A program made the translations under genes and the position numbers. Below are positions 35,820 to 45,668 of a stretch of DNA of 64,000 nucleotides, piece after piece; the first letter of the stretch is position 1; each line of letters begins with the position of its first letter. Source of the DNA: Halobacteriales archaeon QS_4_69_225 (GTDB lineage: Archaea; Halobacteriota; Halobacteria; Halobacteriales; Haloarculaceae); the NCBI GenBank assembly GCA_003020965.1, contig PXRL01000026.1:124001-188000 (forward strand), read 5' to 3'. Below the pieces are notes generated by a model. It had not been told where the DNA came from, ran no database searches, and worked only from the letters and a program-made list of their open reading frames with translations.

Positions 35820-36722
35820 TCACGGCGCCAGGAACGACGCGATGTCGCCGGCGCTCCGGTCCGGCCGGGCGGCGTGGGGCCAGTGGCCCGTCGCGTACCG
35901 CCGGACGGTCACGTCGTCGCCGGCCGCACGCAGGGCGGCGAGCACCGACGGGCCGAGCGCCGGGTCGTTTTCGCTCCACAGCACCAGCGTCTCGACGTCG
36001 AGGGGCCCGTTCGGCGCCCGCAGCCGCCGCGGCGCCGTCCGGGCGAAGGCCCGGTAGTAGTGCAGCATCGCCTCGACCGTCCCCTCGCGTCGCCAACTCG
36101 CCCGGTAGACGTCGAGGTCGGCGTCGGTGAAGACGCCGTCGGCGCCGGCCCGGAGCCCTCGTTCGAGGGCGGCGAAATCGTTCCACGAGAGCAGTCGCTC
36201 GGGGAGCCGCGGGAGCCCGAAGAGGGCGGCGTACCACGACCGCAGCGCCTGCCGGAGGGTGAACTGCTCGCGGAGCGCCCGCGGGTGCGGCGCGTTGCAG
36301 ACCACCAGCCCGTCGACGAGGTCGGGCCGCCGCAGCGCCGTCTCGAGGGCGACGACGCCGCCCCAGTCGTGGCCGAGTAGCGCCGCCCGCTCGTGGCCGG
36401 TCCGTTCCAGCAGCGCGCGAACGTCGCCGACCAGCGCCCCGAGCCGGTAGGCCTCGACGCCGGACGGCGCCGCCGAGAGGTTGTAGCCGCGGAGGTCCAG
36501 CACGAGCAGGCGGAACCGCCGGGCCAGCCGGTCGATATGGCGGCGCCAGGCCCACCAGCACTCCGGGAAGCCGTGTAGCGCGACCAGCGGCGGGTCGGCC
36601 GGGTCGCCGGCCGCGACGTAGTGGAGGGCGACGCCGTCGGCGTCGACGACGCGGTGGGTCCACCCCCGGTCGTCGTCCCAGGTCGTCCCCGGGGTCGGCG
36701 TCGACGGCCGCGGGCGGCTCAT
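35820..36722 (-). CDS. alpha/beta hydrolase
   Basis: PLVALHGFPECWWAWRRHIDRLA, ALLGHDWGGVVALETA (GHDWGG nucleophile elbow). Confidence 0.9.
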   Translation of the reverse strand: MSRPRPSTPTPGTTWDDDRGWTHRVVDADGVALHYVAAGDPADPPLVALHGFPECWWAWRRHIDRLARRFRLLVLDLRGYNLSAAPSGVEAYRLGALVGDVRALLERTGHERAALLGHDWGGVVALETALRRPDLVDGLVVCNAPHPRALREQFTLRQALRSWYAALFGLPRLPERLLSWNDFAALERGLRAGADGVFTDADLDVYRASWRREGTVEAMLHYYRAFARTAPRRLRAPNGPLDVETLVLWSENDPALGPSVLAALRAAGDDVTVRRYATGHWPHAARPDRSAGDIASFLAP

Positions 36723-36788
36723 CGGCGGCGGCCGTGGTCGCGGCGGCCCGCGCCGGCCGGCCGCCGACCTGGGTCGAGACGGCGGCGC

Positions 36789-37136
36789 TCAGACCTCGTC
36801 ACGGTCGGTGAAGGTGTACCGCCGGGCGATGCGGTCGCCGTCGAACTCGTGGAAGTCCGCCCAGGCGAAGGCGACCGACGCGCCGTCCTGGCGGCCGGTA
36901 AAGCGGCCTCGGGCCGCAACCGTGTCGCCGTCGGTAACCACCGACTCGAGCTCGTGGCTGCCGTCTTCCAGCGGCCGCCCCTCCTCGTAGAACTCCCGCA
37001 GCGCCTCGCGGCCCTCGATTGCGGCCCGGCCCGGCCGCTCGTAGCGGACGTCCTCGGCGAACAGCGCCACGAGGTCGTCGTAGGCGCTCTCGTCGACCAG
37101 CTCGTAGTACCGTCGGACGGTGGCTTCGCGGTCCAT
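36789..37136 (-). CDS. SnoaL/NTF2-like family protein
   Basis: MDREATVRRYYELVDESAYDDLVALFAEDVRYERPGRAAIEGREALREFYEE. Confidence 0.88.
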   Translation of the reverse strand: MDREATVRRYYELVDESAYDDLVALFAEDVRYERPGRAAIEGREALREFYEEGRPLEDGSHELESVVTDGDTVAARGRFTGRQDGASVAFAWADFHEFDGDRIARRYTFTDRDEV

Positions 37137-37288
37137 GCTCGGCGTTCGACGTTACTGGATAAAAACCCGTCCGGTCGTGGCGACCGTCGGTACATTTTTC
37201 TCTTGGTTTGATTCATAGAACCTTACCGACACTCGATTTGTGACACATTCCGATCGAACCGTGTGTCGACGAACCTGACAATAAACAG

Positions 37289-38380
37289 ATGGTGAAACTG
37301 AGTCGGCGAACGGCACTCAGAACGGCCGGCATCGTTGCGGGATTCGGTCTCGGCGGCTGTCTCCGGCTCGGCTCCGAGCAGGGCGACTGCGAGAAGGGTC
37401 GCACTGTCCACGACCACGACGTCGAACTTTCGGCCGACGCAGAGTGGGGTCACCCGCGCTACGACGCCGCCAACACCGGCTACAACCCCGACGCCACCGG
37501 ACCGGAGAGCCTGGAGGACCCGGCGTGGCGCTACGCCTACTGTGCACCATTCGAGGACCTGGGATGTCTGGTCCACAGCCGCGGGGTACTCCAGTTCGGA
37601 CCGGAGCAGAACGACGCCCGAACGGGCGAACGTATCGAGGATTTATCAGACGACTGGGAAATGAAAGCCCGCTTCCGGGGTGCCCGGGTCGTCGACGGCG
37701 TCACCTACGATACCGCCGGGAGGGATGTCTTCGCGCGTGACGGTGACGACGAGCGGTGGCGGACGGCTCCCGAAGACGAGGACGCTTCCCTCCTGGGGGT
37801 CGCCGGCGGGTCCGTATTCGTGACTGCCGGCACGATAGATTCCAAGCGGACGTACGCGCTCGACGCCGAAACGGGTGACCAGTTGTGGAGCGTCGAGGTC
37901 CACCCGGACGGGCTCGCGGCCATCGCGGACGGTCGCGTCTACATGGGGGTCGAGGACAGTGTCCTCCTCGCGCTCGACGCCGCCACCGGCGAGGAATGCT
38001 GGCGGCGGGACCTCGAGTTGTTCCGCATCGAGCTACCGGTCGCGGTCACCGGCGACGCCATCTACGCGGCCGGCGCCGGCGGGCGGGCGGCGTCGCTCAC
38101 CAGGGACGGCGAACGCTGCTGGAACGTCGAGACGGACGTCGATACCCTCGTGTCCCCGACCGTCGCCGCCGGCACCGTATACACGGGCGGTGGGTTCACC
38201 CCGCGTTCTGGTTCGCTCGTTGCCCTCAACGCCGACGATGGTACGACGCGGGCTACCTTCGGGACCCGCCAATACGACGACGGCGAGGTCGCCTATGCCG
38301 GGCTGACTACCGGTCCAGTTGCCGTCGAGGGCGTGCTGTACGTCCCGACGAGGGCCGGCGACATCTACGCCTTCGACTGA
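37289..38380 (+). CDS. PQQ-like beta-propeller repeat protein with lipobox
   Basis: MVKLSRRTALRTAGIVAGFGLGGCLR signal; repeats such as TYALDAETGDQLWSVEV. Confidence 0.82.
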   Translation: MVKLSRRTALRTAGIVAGFGLGGCLRLGSEQGDCEKGRTVHDHDVELSADAEWGHPRYDAANTGYNPDATGPESLEDPAWRYAYCAPFEDLGCLVHSRGVLQFGPEQNDARTGERIEDLSDDWEMKARFRGARVVDGVTYDTAGRDVFARDGDDERWRTAPEDEDASLLGVAGGSVFVTAGTIDSKRTYALDAETGDQLWSVEVHPDGLAAIADGRVYMGVEDSVLLALDAATGEECWRRDLELFRIELPVAVTGDAIYAAGAGGRAASLTRDGERCWNVETDVDTLVSPTVAAGTVYTGGGFTPRSGSLVALNADDGTTRATFGTRQYDDGEVAYAGLTTGPVAVEGVLYVPTRAGDIYAFD

Positions 38381-38465
38381 CGGGCGAGGGCGGTCAAGCA
38401 GTCACGACACCGGTACTGGTCGTCCGGCAACCACTCAGCGGCCTAAAAAAGCGTGTGTTCGATTC

Positions 38466-40406
38466 TCAGTCGTCGGCGGGAGCCGCCGAGTCGCCGGCGG
38501 TGACGCCGGTGCCGGGGCCGACATCGATGTCGAGTTCGGCCAGCCGCTCGTCGGTGACGACGCCGTCGACCCAGCCGCGGTGGTCGTAGTACTCCTCTTT
38601 CATCTCTTCGAGTTCGACGAGGCTGCCCTCGACGCCGCCCTGGCCGGGCATGGCGCCGTCGGCGCCCTCGACGAACCGCGCCGGCAGGTCGTCGTCGCTG
38701 CCGTCGAAGCCCGCGAGGTTGTTGTAGTACCGCTCCAGCGTGTAGATACGCTGGCCGGCCTCGATGAGCTCCTCCTCGCCGACGTCGCGACCCGTCATGC
38801 CGTTGTACTGCAGGACGTACTCCTCGATGCCCTCGGCGAAGGCGTTGAACTTGCAGATGTCGAAGCTGTCGGAGACGGCGTGGAGGTCCTGGAAGGTGGC
38901 GGTGAGCTCGCCCTTGCCGCGCCACTCGACGGGGTCGACCTTCTCGGGGATGCCGAGGATCTCCGCGGCGGGCGTGTAGCCGCGCAGGTGACAGGCCCCG
39001 CGGTTCGAGGTGGCGTAGGCGATCGCCATGCCCTTCATGCAGCGCGGGTCGTAGGCGGGGATGGTCTGGCCCTTGACGGCCAGGGAGTTGTCGCCGGCGT
39101 CAAACGTCTCCGCGAGGTGGTCGGCGCCCTCCGCGAGGTGGTCGGCGAGTTCCGTCTCGCGGGTGGCGATCCGCGTGAGCATCTCGACCATCTCCTCGCT
39201 GTCGCCCCAACTGATGCCGTCGCCGAGGTCGTCGAACTTGCCCTCCTCGGTCATCTCCATGGCCATCGCCAGCATGTTGCCGGCCTCGATGGTGTCCATG
39301 CCGTGGTCGTTGCACCGCTGCAACATGAGGGCAATCTCGTCGCGGTCGGTGTGGCCGGAGTTCGGACCGAGCGCCCACGCCGACTCGTACTCGTAGGACT
39401 CCGTCTGGACGTTCATGTCCTCGCCCTTGTGGGCCACGTCGACCTCGACTTCCTTCTTGCAGGCGACCGGACAGGAGTGACAGGTCGGCTCCTCGACGAG
39501 AATGTTCTCCCGGACGTTCTCGCCGGAGACCTTCTCGGCGTCGAAGCCGTCGTCGCCGTAGCCGTCCTCGCGGGCGTCGGCCGTCGAGGTGTACTTCGCG
39601 TTGCGGGCCGGCAGTCCCGACATCTCCTCGGTGGCGTTCATCAGGACGTTCGTCCCGTACAGCGAGAGGCCGCCCTCGTTCGGCGCGGTGACCTCCGACT
39701 CCTGGATGACCTCCATGGCCTGCTGGTGGCCCTCCCGGAACGTCTCGGAGTCGGCCGGCCGCTGCATGTCGGTGCTGGCCTTGACGACGACCGCCTTGAG
39801 GTTCTTCGTCCCCATCACGCAGCCGGTGCCGCCGCGGCCGGAGGCCCGGTCGTCCTCGTTCATGATGCAGGCGTACCTGATTTCGTTCTCGCCGGCCTCG
39901 CCGATGCCCATCACCGAGAGATCGCGGCCGTACTCGCCGTCGTGGGCCTCCTCGATGGCGTCGCACGTCTCGTGGAAGCCCATGCCCCACAGGTCGGAGG
40001 CGTCACGCAGTTCGACCTCGCCGTCCTCGACGTAGGCGTAGACGGGTCCGTCGGCCTCGCCCTCGAACAGCAGGCCGTCGAAGCCCGCCCACTTCAGCCG
40101 GGCGCCGGACCAGCCGCCGTGATGCGAATCGGTGACGGTCCCGGTCAGCGGCGATTTCGTACAGACGGCGATGCGGCCGCTCATCGTCACCTGCGTGCCC
40201 GTCAGCGGGCCGTTGGTGAACGCCAGCAGGTTCTCCGGGCCCATCGGGTCGACGTCCGGGCCCTGGTCGAAGACGTACTTGGCGCCGAGGCCGCGGGCGC
40301 CGATGTACTTCTCGGCGTCGTCCTGGTCGATGCTCTCGTAGTTGACGCTCCCGTCGGAGAGATCGACGCGAGCGACGTGGTCGTGGAATCCGCCCAAGTC
40401 GGTCAT
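38466..40406 (-). CDS. aldehyde:ferredoxin oxidoreductase family (tungsten enzyme)
   Basis: GARGLGAKYVFDQGPDVDPMGPEN, SGRIAVCTKSPLTGTVTDSHHGG, GRGGTGCVMGTKNLKA, CHSCPVACKK. Confidence 0.93.
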   Translation of the reverse strand: MTDLGGFHDHVARVDLSDGSVNYESIDQDDAEKYIGARGLGAKYVFDQGPDVDPMGPENLLAFTNGPLTGTQVTMSGRIAVCTKSPLTGTVTDSHHGGWSGARLKWAGFDGLLFEGEADGPVYAYVEDGEVELRDASDLWGMGFHETCDAIEEAHDGEYGRDLSVMGIGEAGENEIRYACIMNEDDRASGRGGTGCVMGTKNLKAVVVKASTDMQRPADSETFREGHQQAMEVIQESEVTAPNEGGLSLYGTNVLMNATEEMSGLPARNAKYTSTADAREDGYGDDGFDAEKVSGENVRENILVEEPTCHSCPVACKKEVEVDVAHKGEDMNVQTESYEYESAWALGPNSGHTDRDEIALMLQRCNDHGMDTIEAGNMLAMAMEMTEEGKFDDLGDGISWGDSEEMVEMLTRIATRETELADHLAEGADHLAETFDAGDNSLAVKGQTIPAYDPRCMKGMAIAYATSNRGACHLRGYTPAAEILGIPEKVDPVEWRGKGELTATFQDLHAVSDSFDICKFNAFAEGIEEYVLQYNGMTGRDVGEEELIEAGQRIYTLERYYNNLAGFDGSDDDLPARFVEGADGAMPGQGGVEGSLVELEEMKEEYYDHRGWVDGVVTDERLAELDIDVGPGTGVTAGDSAAPADD

Positions 40407-40567
40407 GATAATCCGTATCAGTTGTTATCGGTCCGCATCATCCTAACCTTTGCTACGCGGGGGTAACTGCCGAAGGTTACGCGCAGGCGCCGTGGACACG
40501 TTCGCACGAGGCCAACTCGCCGAGCGCGGCCGAAACCCTTTCGACCGGCGAGCGGCCACCGGCCCCC

Positions 40568-40942
40568 GTGTCACGCGCTCGGTCGGACGCCGCGTCGACG
40601 GCCCGATGGGTCGCCGTCGCGGCGTATGCGACGGTCGTCGCCGCGTCGGTCGTGGGGCCGCCCGCGGCCCTCGGCACCGACGTCGCTGGCGTGGGTCTCG
40701 ACAAGTGGGCCCACGTGGCGGGCACGGCGGTCCTGGCCGTCGTCGTCGCCGCCGCCCGACGGGCCGATGGCCGCGACCTCCTCGTCGTCGCGGCCGCCGT
40801 CGTCGCGCTCGGGGCCGCAATCGAGGGCATTCAGGCCCCGTTGGCCCACCGGACGGCATCGCTCGCCGACGCCGCCGCCAACGGCGTCGGGGCGGTCCTC
40901 GGCGTCGCCGGCTGGCGGCTCGCGGCGACCGACGAGGGGTAA
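40568..40942 (+). CDS. VanZ-like membrane protein
   Basis: VGLDKWAHVAGTAVLAVVVA, AIEGIQAPLAHRTASLADAAANGVGAVLG. Confidence 0.78.
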   Translation: MSRARSDAASTARWVAVAAYATVVAASVVGPPAALGTDVAGVGLDKWAHVAGTAVLAVVVAAARRADGRDLLVVAAAVVALGAAIEGIQAPLAHRTASLADAAANGVGAVLGVAGWRLAATDEG

Positions 40943-41250
40943 TGGACTGCCGGACATCGACCACAGCGGAGCTACCCCGGAGGCGTCCACGGCACTAACC
41001 ACCACCGGGCGCGCGACGCCGAACTCGCCCGACGGGGGCCACACGATGCCGCCGGAACACGACTGAGACGGCACCGGGTCTACTGAGGGTCGAAGAGCGG
41101 AAGACGCCGGGCGAAATCACCGCCGGCGCGCGTCCGGCCCGAGACCGTCGATGGTTGGACGGCCGCGGTGGACGACGAAGCCGACCGGCGCGGTCCGGGG
41201 GGGAGGGGGTAAGCGACACGGCTATGCCGGGCGACCGCCTAGCGGCGACG

Positions 41251-42426
41251 ATGAGTCAGCCGACGCCCGACGGCTACGAGGAGGGACGGGGGATGGACGC
41301 CCACAACGCGGTGATGCGGGAGGTCCGGAGCCGCAACGACCGGAGCTACGACCCGACGGAGCCGACCCGGGTGTGGCTCGACGAGGACAACACCCCCGAC
41401 GGGGTTCGGGACTCCCTGACGATCATCCTCAACACCGGCGGCTGCCGGTGGGCTCGGGCCGGCGGCTGTACGATGTGCGGCTACGTCGCCGAGAGCGTCG
41501 ACGGCGGCAGCGTCGACCACGGGAAGCTGATGACGCAGTTGGAAGCCTGTCTCGACCACGAGCGGGAGAACGCCGACGAGCCGGCCGGCCTGGTGAAGAT
41601 CTACACCTCGGGGTCGTTTCTCGACGAGCGGGAGATTCCGCCGGAGACCCGCGAGGCCGTCGCGGAGACGTTCGCCGACCGCGACCGGCTGGTCGTCGAG
41701 TCGCTGCCGGACTTCGTCGACCGCGAGAAGCTGCGCGAGTTCACCGACCGCGGTCTCGCGACCGACGTCGCCGTCGGCCTCGAAACGGCCACCGACCGCG
41801 TCCGCCACGACTGCGTGAACAAGTACTTCGACTTCGCCGACTTCGAGGCCGCCTGTGCGGAGGCGCAGGCGGCGGCCGAGCGAAGCGAGGCCGCCGCCGA
41901 ACGGGCGAGCGGGAGAAGCGAACGGCGCGAGCGACGACACGCGAGCCGGGCGGCGGGCGAGGGGAGCGAGGCCGCCGCCGGCGTGAAGGCGTACCTGCTG
42001 ATGAAGCCGCCGTTCCTGGCGGAACCCGAGGCCGTCGCCGACATGACGCGCTCGGTACGGCGGTGTGCGGCCGTCGAGGGCTGTCACACCGTCTCGATGA
42101 ACCCCTGTAATGTCCAGCGGCACACGATGGTCGAGGAGCTGTACCACGACGGCGGCTACCGGCCGCCGTGGCTGTGGTCGGTCTGCGAGGTGCTGGAGGC
42201 GACGGCCGACGCGGACGCCATCGTCGTCTCCGACCCCGTGGGCCACGGCTCCGACCGCGGCCCGCACAACTGCGGCGACTGTGATGACCGCGTCCAGACC
42301 GCGATCAAGGACTTCGACCTCCGGCAGGACCCCTCCGTCTTCGAGGAGGTCGCCTGCGACTGCGAGGCCACCTGGGAGTACGTCATGCGCGAGGAGACGG
42401 CGTACAACCAGCCGCTCGTGCGGTAG
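41251..42426 (+). CDS. archaeosine biosynthesis radical SAM protein RaSEA
   Basis: ILNTGGCRWARAGGCTMCGYVAES (radical SAM CxxxxxxCxxC), VGLETATDRVRHDCVNKYFDF, HTVSMNPCNVQRHTMVEELY, CGDCDDRVQTAI. Confidence 0.9.
   Translation: MSQPTPDGYEEGRGMDAHNAVMREVRSRNDRSYDPTEPTRVWLDEDNTPDGVRDSLTIILNTGGCRWARAGGCTMCGYVAESVDGGSVDHGKLMTQLEACLDHERENADEPAGLVKIYTSGSFLDEREIPPETREAVAETFADRDRLVVESLPDFVDREKLREFTDRGLATDVAVGLETATDRVRHDCVNKYFDFADFEAACAEAQAAAERSEAAAERASGRSERRERRHASRAAGEGSEAAAGVKAYLLMKPPFLAEPEAVADMTRSVRRCAAVEGCHTVSMNPCNVQRHTMVEELYHDGGYRPPWLWSVCEVLEATADADAIVVSDPVGHGSDRGPHNCGDCDDRVQTAIKDFDLRQDPSVFEEVACDCEATWEYVMREETAYNQPLVR
41868..41980 (+). repeat. palindromic low-complexity insert inside RaSEA gene
   Basis: GGCGGCGGCC-GAGCGAAGCGA-GGCCGCCGCC (10-bp perfect outer stem, 41868-41898) and a 16-bp direct repeat AGCGAGGCCGCCGCCG at 41884 and about 41965; encodes AAAERSEAAAERASGRSERRERRHASRAAGEGSEAAAG. 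Confidence 0.75.
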
Positions 42427-42722
42427 CGGGCCCCCCGGCGGCCACCGGGACCGGCCGACCGCGCGAGCCGCATCCGGCACCGACCCGGGCGACCGACCGG
42501 CGGTCCATCGCCGTCCCGGAGACGGCGTACCCCATCGGGTTCTCGTCACCGCCCTCCGTCGTGGCACGAGGCGGACGCAGTCGTCTCCTGTTGTGACGAT
42601 GATCGTGATTGTGGGGTTTGAGGGACGTCCGGGAGTACCTTTCAGTCGAGCGGCGGTCGAGATAACCCGCGGCGTGGCTCCCGTCGTGGCGCCCGCCGGG
42701 CGGTCGAACCACAGCAGACATC

Positions 42723-42968
42723 ATGAATCCACAGCAGTTCATCCTGGCCGGCACACGCGGCGGCCAGCTTCGTGTCCGGATTCTCGAGGCGCTGGACGGG
42801 ACCCCACGCACCGCCGAGGAGCTGTCTGCCATCCTCGAGGCCGACGCGGAAACGCTGCGGGAGCATCTCGTCGTCCTCGAGGCCAACGGCCTGGTCGTCG
42901 TCCCCGACCGGACGGACGCCGCGGGGTACGTCCCGGCCGAGGGGGTCACGGCCGGGGCGGAGGAGTGA
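42723..42968 (+). CDS. small winged-helix (ArsR-like) DNA-binding protein
   Basis: RVRILEALDGTPRTAEELSAILEADAETLREHLVVLEANGLVVV. Confidence 0.8.
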   Translation: MNPQQFILAGTRGGQLRVRILEALDGTPRTAEELSAILEADAETLREHLVVLEANGLVVVPDRTDAAGYVPAEGVTAGAEE

Positions 42969-43001
42969 ACGGGCGGTCGACGGTGCGTGCGCCGCCGGCG
43001 G

Positions 43002-43676
43002 CTACTCGAAGGCCCGGAGCACGCCCTGGCCGTCGGTCGGGCCGATGTCGGGCAGCGCCGCGCGCTCGGGGTGCGGCATCAGCACCGCGACGGTGTCCGT
43101 CTCGCCGAGCACGCCGGCGACGTCGTCCGTCGAGCCGTTGGGGTTGGCCGCCGCCGTCACCTCGCCGTCGGCGTCGCAGTAGCGGAACAGCACCCGGTCC
43201 TCCTCGCGGAGCCGCCGGAGCCGGTCGTCGTCGATCTCGAAGCGGCCCTCGCCGTGGGCGATGGGGAGTTCGATGACCTCGCCGTCGTCGTAGGCGGCCG
43301 TCCAGGGGGTGTCGGCGTTCTCGACCCGCAGGTGGACGCGCTCGCACCGGAAGCGGGCGCTGCGGTTGGTGGTGAAGGCGCCGGGCGTCAGCCCGCTCTC
43401 GCAGCCGATCTGGGCGCCGTTGCAGACGCCGAGCACTGGTGTCCCGTCGGCGGCGGCCGCTCGTACCTCCTCCATCACCGGCGAGCGAGCTGCCATCGCG
43501 CCGGCCCGGAGGTAGTCGCCGTAGGAGAACCCGCCGGGGACGACGACGCCGGTCGTGTCCTCGGGCAGTCCCGCCTCGTGCCAGACGATCTCGGCGTCGA
43601 CGCCGAGGTGTTCGAGCGCACGCCGTGCGTCCCGGTCGCAGTTCGACCCGCCGAAGCGGATGACGGCGACGGTCAC
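43002..43676 (-). CDS. purQ: phosphoribosylformylglycinamidine synthase subunit PurQ
   Basis: VTVAVIRFGGSNCDRDARRALEHLG, VVPGGFSYGDYLRAGA, GVCNGAQIGCESGLTPGA. GTG start at 43676 preferred. Confidence 0.94.
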   Translation of the reverse strand: MTVAVIRFGGSNCDRDARRALEHLGVDAEIVWHEAGLPEDTTGVVVPGGFSYGDYLRAGAMAARSPVMEEVRAAAADGTPVLGVCNGAQIGCESGLTPGAFTTNRSARFRCERVHLRVENADTPWTAAYDDGEVIELPIAHGEGRFEIDDDRLRRLREEDRVLFRYCDADGEVTAAANPNGSTDDVAGVLGETDTVAVLMPHPERAALPDIGPTDGQGVLRAFE

Positions 43677-43800
43677 AGCAGCCACCTCCATCGAGTGTGG
43701 CTGCCGGGCGTCGGTGTCATCGTGACGGCGACGGTCACAGTAGCCACCTCCGTCGAGTGTGGCTGCCGGGCGTCGGCGTCATCGTGATGGCGACGGCCAT
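43661..43800 (-). repeat. 62-bp tandem duplication covering the purQ Shine-Dalgarno/start region (about 2.25 copies)
   Basis: TGACGGCGACGGTCACAG[CT]AGCCACCTCC[AG]TCGAGTGTGGCTGCCGGGCGTCGG[TC]GTCATCG starts at 43661 and 43723, with a partial third at 43785 (TGATGGCGACGGCCAT). Confidence 0.92.
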
Positions 43801-44051
43801 TACGCCTCGACGACCTCGACGTCGTAGTCGTGGATGGTCGGGTTCGCCAGCAGGCGCTCGGCCATCTCGGTCGCGCGGGTCTCCGCGGCGGCGGCGTCGT
43901 CGGCCTCGAGGTCGACTTCGAAGCGATCCGCCGACCGGAGACCCTCGATCTCGAAGCCCAGCCGTTCGAGCGCCCGTCGCGTGGTCTCGGCCTCGGGGTC
44001 GAGAACGCCCCGCTTGAGCCGGACCGTGACGGTCGCGGTGTAGGCGGTCAT
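43800..44051 (-). CDS. purS: phosphoribosylformylglycinamidine synthase subunit PurS
   Basis: YTATVTVRLKRGVLDPEAETTRRALERLGF, 83 aa, upstream of purQ. Confidence 0.93.
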   Translation of the reverse strand: MTAYTATVTVRLKRGVLDPEAETTRRALERLGFEIEGLRSADRFEVDLEADDAAAAETRATEMAERLLANPTIHDYDVEVVEA

Positions 44052-44142
44052 GTCCGCGAGAGCGGGGCCGCGAGGCAAAACGGTTGTGTCTCGCCGGGAG
44101 TGTCCACGTTCATGTATCGGAAGACGGCTCCGGCCGTGGACC

Positions 44143-44295
44143 TTACTCGTACTGGGAATCGATGACCTCGTTGACCTCCGCCGACCAGTCCTCGTCGGCG
44201 GCGTCCCTGACGTGCTCCGCCCACCGCCTGACGAACTCGCGTCTCTGTGCGACGTTAGCCCGTTGTTGGTCCCTAAGTTCCTCTAAGTTCGGCAT
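44143..44295 (-). CDS. small protein downstream of DUF6036 gene
   Basis: MPNLEELRDQQRANVAQRREFVRRWAEHVRDAADEDWSAEVNEVIDSQYE; ATG overlaps the 3' end of the interrupted gene. Confidence 0.6.
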   Translation of the reverse strand: MPNLEELRDQQRANVAQRREFVRRWAEHVRDAADEDWSAEVNEVIDSQYE

Positions 44296-44375
44296 ATCGG
44301 TCCGATACCTCCAGTTCCTCGACGTACGTTTCGAGCGTATCGGTATCAAGCTGTTCCCGAAAAACCGTATAGAGG

Positions 44376-45668
44376 TCAGCTACCAACGGCTGAAGCCGTT
44401 GGCTTGTCGGTGGACTCCCGTTCTGCCGACACATACTGGTCGGACGCCACTTCAGTAGCGTTCACGGTCATCACCCCCGACTTTAGGGCATACTGACAGA
44501 ACGCCCCTCCAGCGGGGGACTTCTGCCCTCGCTGGAGTTTTAGTGTAAGTTTCCGAGCAATATTCTTCGCGGCGTTGTAGTCGGCGTTTGCCGTGTACAA
44601 ACAGTCCAGACACTCGAAGTGTTGCCCGTCGCGGTTTTCATCAAGGGTCGTGCCGCACTTCGAGCATTGCTGGCTCGTGTAGGATGGGTCGACCGTTTCC
44701 ACAACGATGCCAGCCAGTTCCGCTTTGTGTTTCGTCTGCTGTTGGAGTTCGCGGAACGCCCACTGCTGGAATTTCTTGCCGTCGCTGATACGGTCACGAA
44801 TCTGCTCCAAGTTCTCGAACGCGATATGCGAACAGTTCTGTCGGTGGGCTTCTTCGACAAGTGCCTTCGAGCATCGGTGCAGATAGTCCTCACTCCAGTG
44901 TCCGAACCTGTCACCGATACGGTGGTAGGTCAGATGGGCGCTTCGCGTCCCCGTCTGTTGGAGGCTGGCACGCCGCTTCTCGAACTCGCGGCGTCTGTGG
45001 TTGAGGAAGTCAGCATTGCCGACGAATCTGCCCGTTGAGGTCACGGCGATATGGTCGTCAACGTTGCAGTCCACGCCAAGCACTCTCGAATGCTCGGCTT
45101 TCTCAGGATGGGCAACGTCGAGTTCCCGTTCCATTGCCGCGTGGAGGTAGAACTCGTCAGTTTCGCTATCGTAGTGAACGGTGCTGGTTGAGAAGGAGTA
45201 GTCGTCGTTCAGTAGGTAGTCGCCGTGTGGCGTGCCGTCCGGGCTGTCGGGCAGGTCGTAGTCGCATTCGACTCTGCCGTTGATTGTGGCGAGACTCACC
45301 TTGTCCCGGTAGTAGGTAGCGGCTCGCTTGTCGTAGACGATACTAAATGTGTCGTACTCGGGCTTGCTGGTGTTCTCGCCGTCAGCAAGCCGATCAACAC
45401 AGTTCCCAATATCATCGGTAGCACGTTTGATGGCTTTCTGGACGAGGTTCGCGTGCAGGCCGTTCGTCTCGTGGCGGAGTTCGTTGTAAATGGCGGCTTC
45501 GGCTTCGCTCTTGCTGGTCACGCAGTCCTCATTGGGATAACGCCATGCCCAGTCTGCTGTGCGATTCGCGCAATACTGGAACAGGTCATTGGTGGCGTGG
45601 AGGTCACTTTTGCGGTCGTCAGGCACGTTGAGTCGCACCCGAACCGTGCGGGTTACGTCCCACGCCAT
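44376..45668 (-). CDS. tnpB: RNA-guided endonuclease TnpB family protein (IS1341-type OrfB)
   Basis: VLGVDCNVDDHIAVTS, IAFENLEQIRDRIS, VETVDPSYTSQQCSKCGTTLDENRDGQHFECLDCLYTANADYNAAKNIARK (RuvC D/E/D plus zinc finger). Confidence 0.95.
   Translation of the reverse strand: MAWDVTRTVRVRLNVPDDRKSDLHATNDLFQYCANRTADWAWRYPNEDCVTSKSEAEAAIYNELRHETNGLHANLVQKAIKRATDDIGNCVDRLADGENTSKPEYDTFSIVYDKRAATYYRDKVSLATINGRVECDYDLPDSPDGTPHGDYLLNDDYSFSTSTVHYDSETDEFYLHAAMERELDVAHPEKAEHSRVLGVDCNVDDHIAVTSTGRFVGNADFLNHRRREFEKRRASLQQTGTRSAHLTYHRIGDRFGHWSEDYLHRCSKALVEEAHRQNCSHIAFENLEQIRDRISDGKKFQQWAFRELQQQTKHKAELAGIVVETVDPSYTSQQCSKCGTTLDENRDGQHFECLDCLYTANADYNAAKNIARKLTLKLQRGQKSPAGGAFCQYALKSGVMTVNATEVASDQYVSAERESTDKPTASAVGS

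Noticed and set aside
42430-42720. Possible gene between RaSEA and the winged-helix gene
   Set aside because: No frame with plausible composition or motif on either strand.
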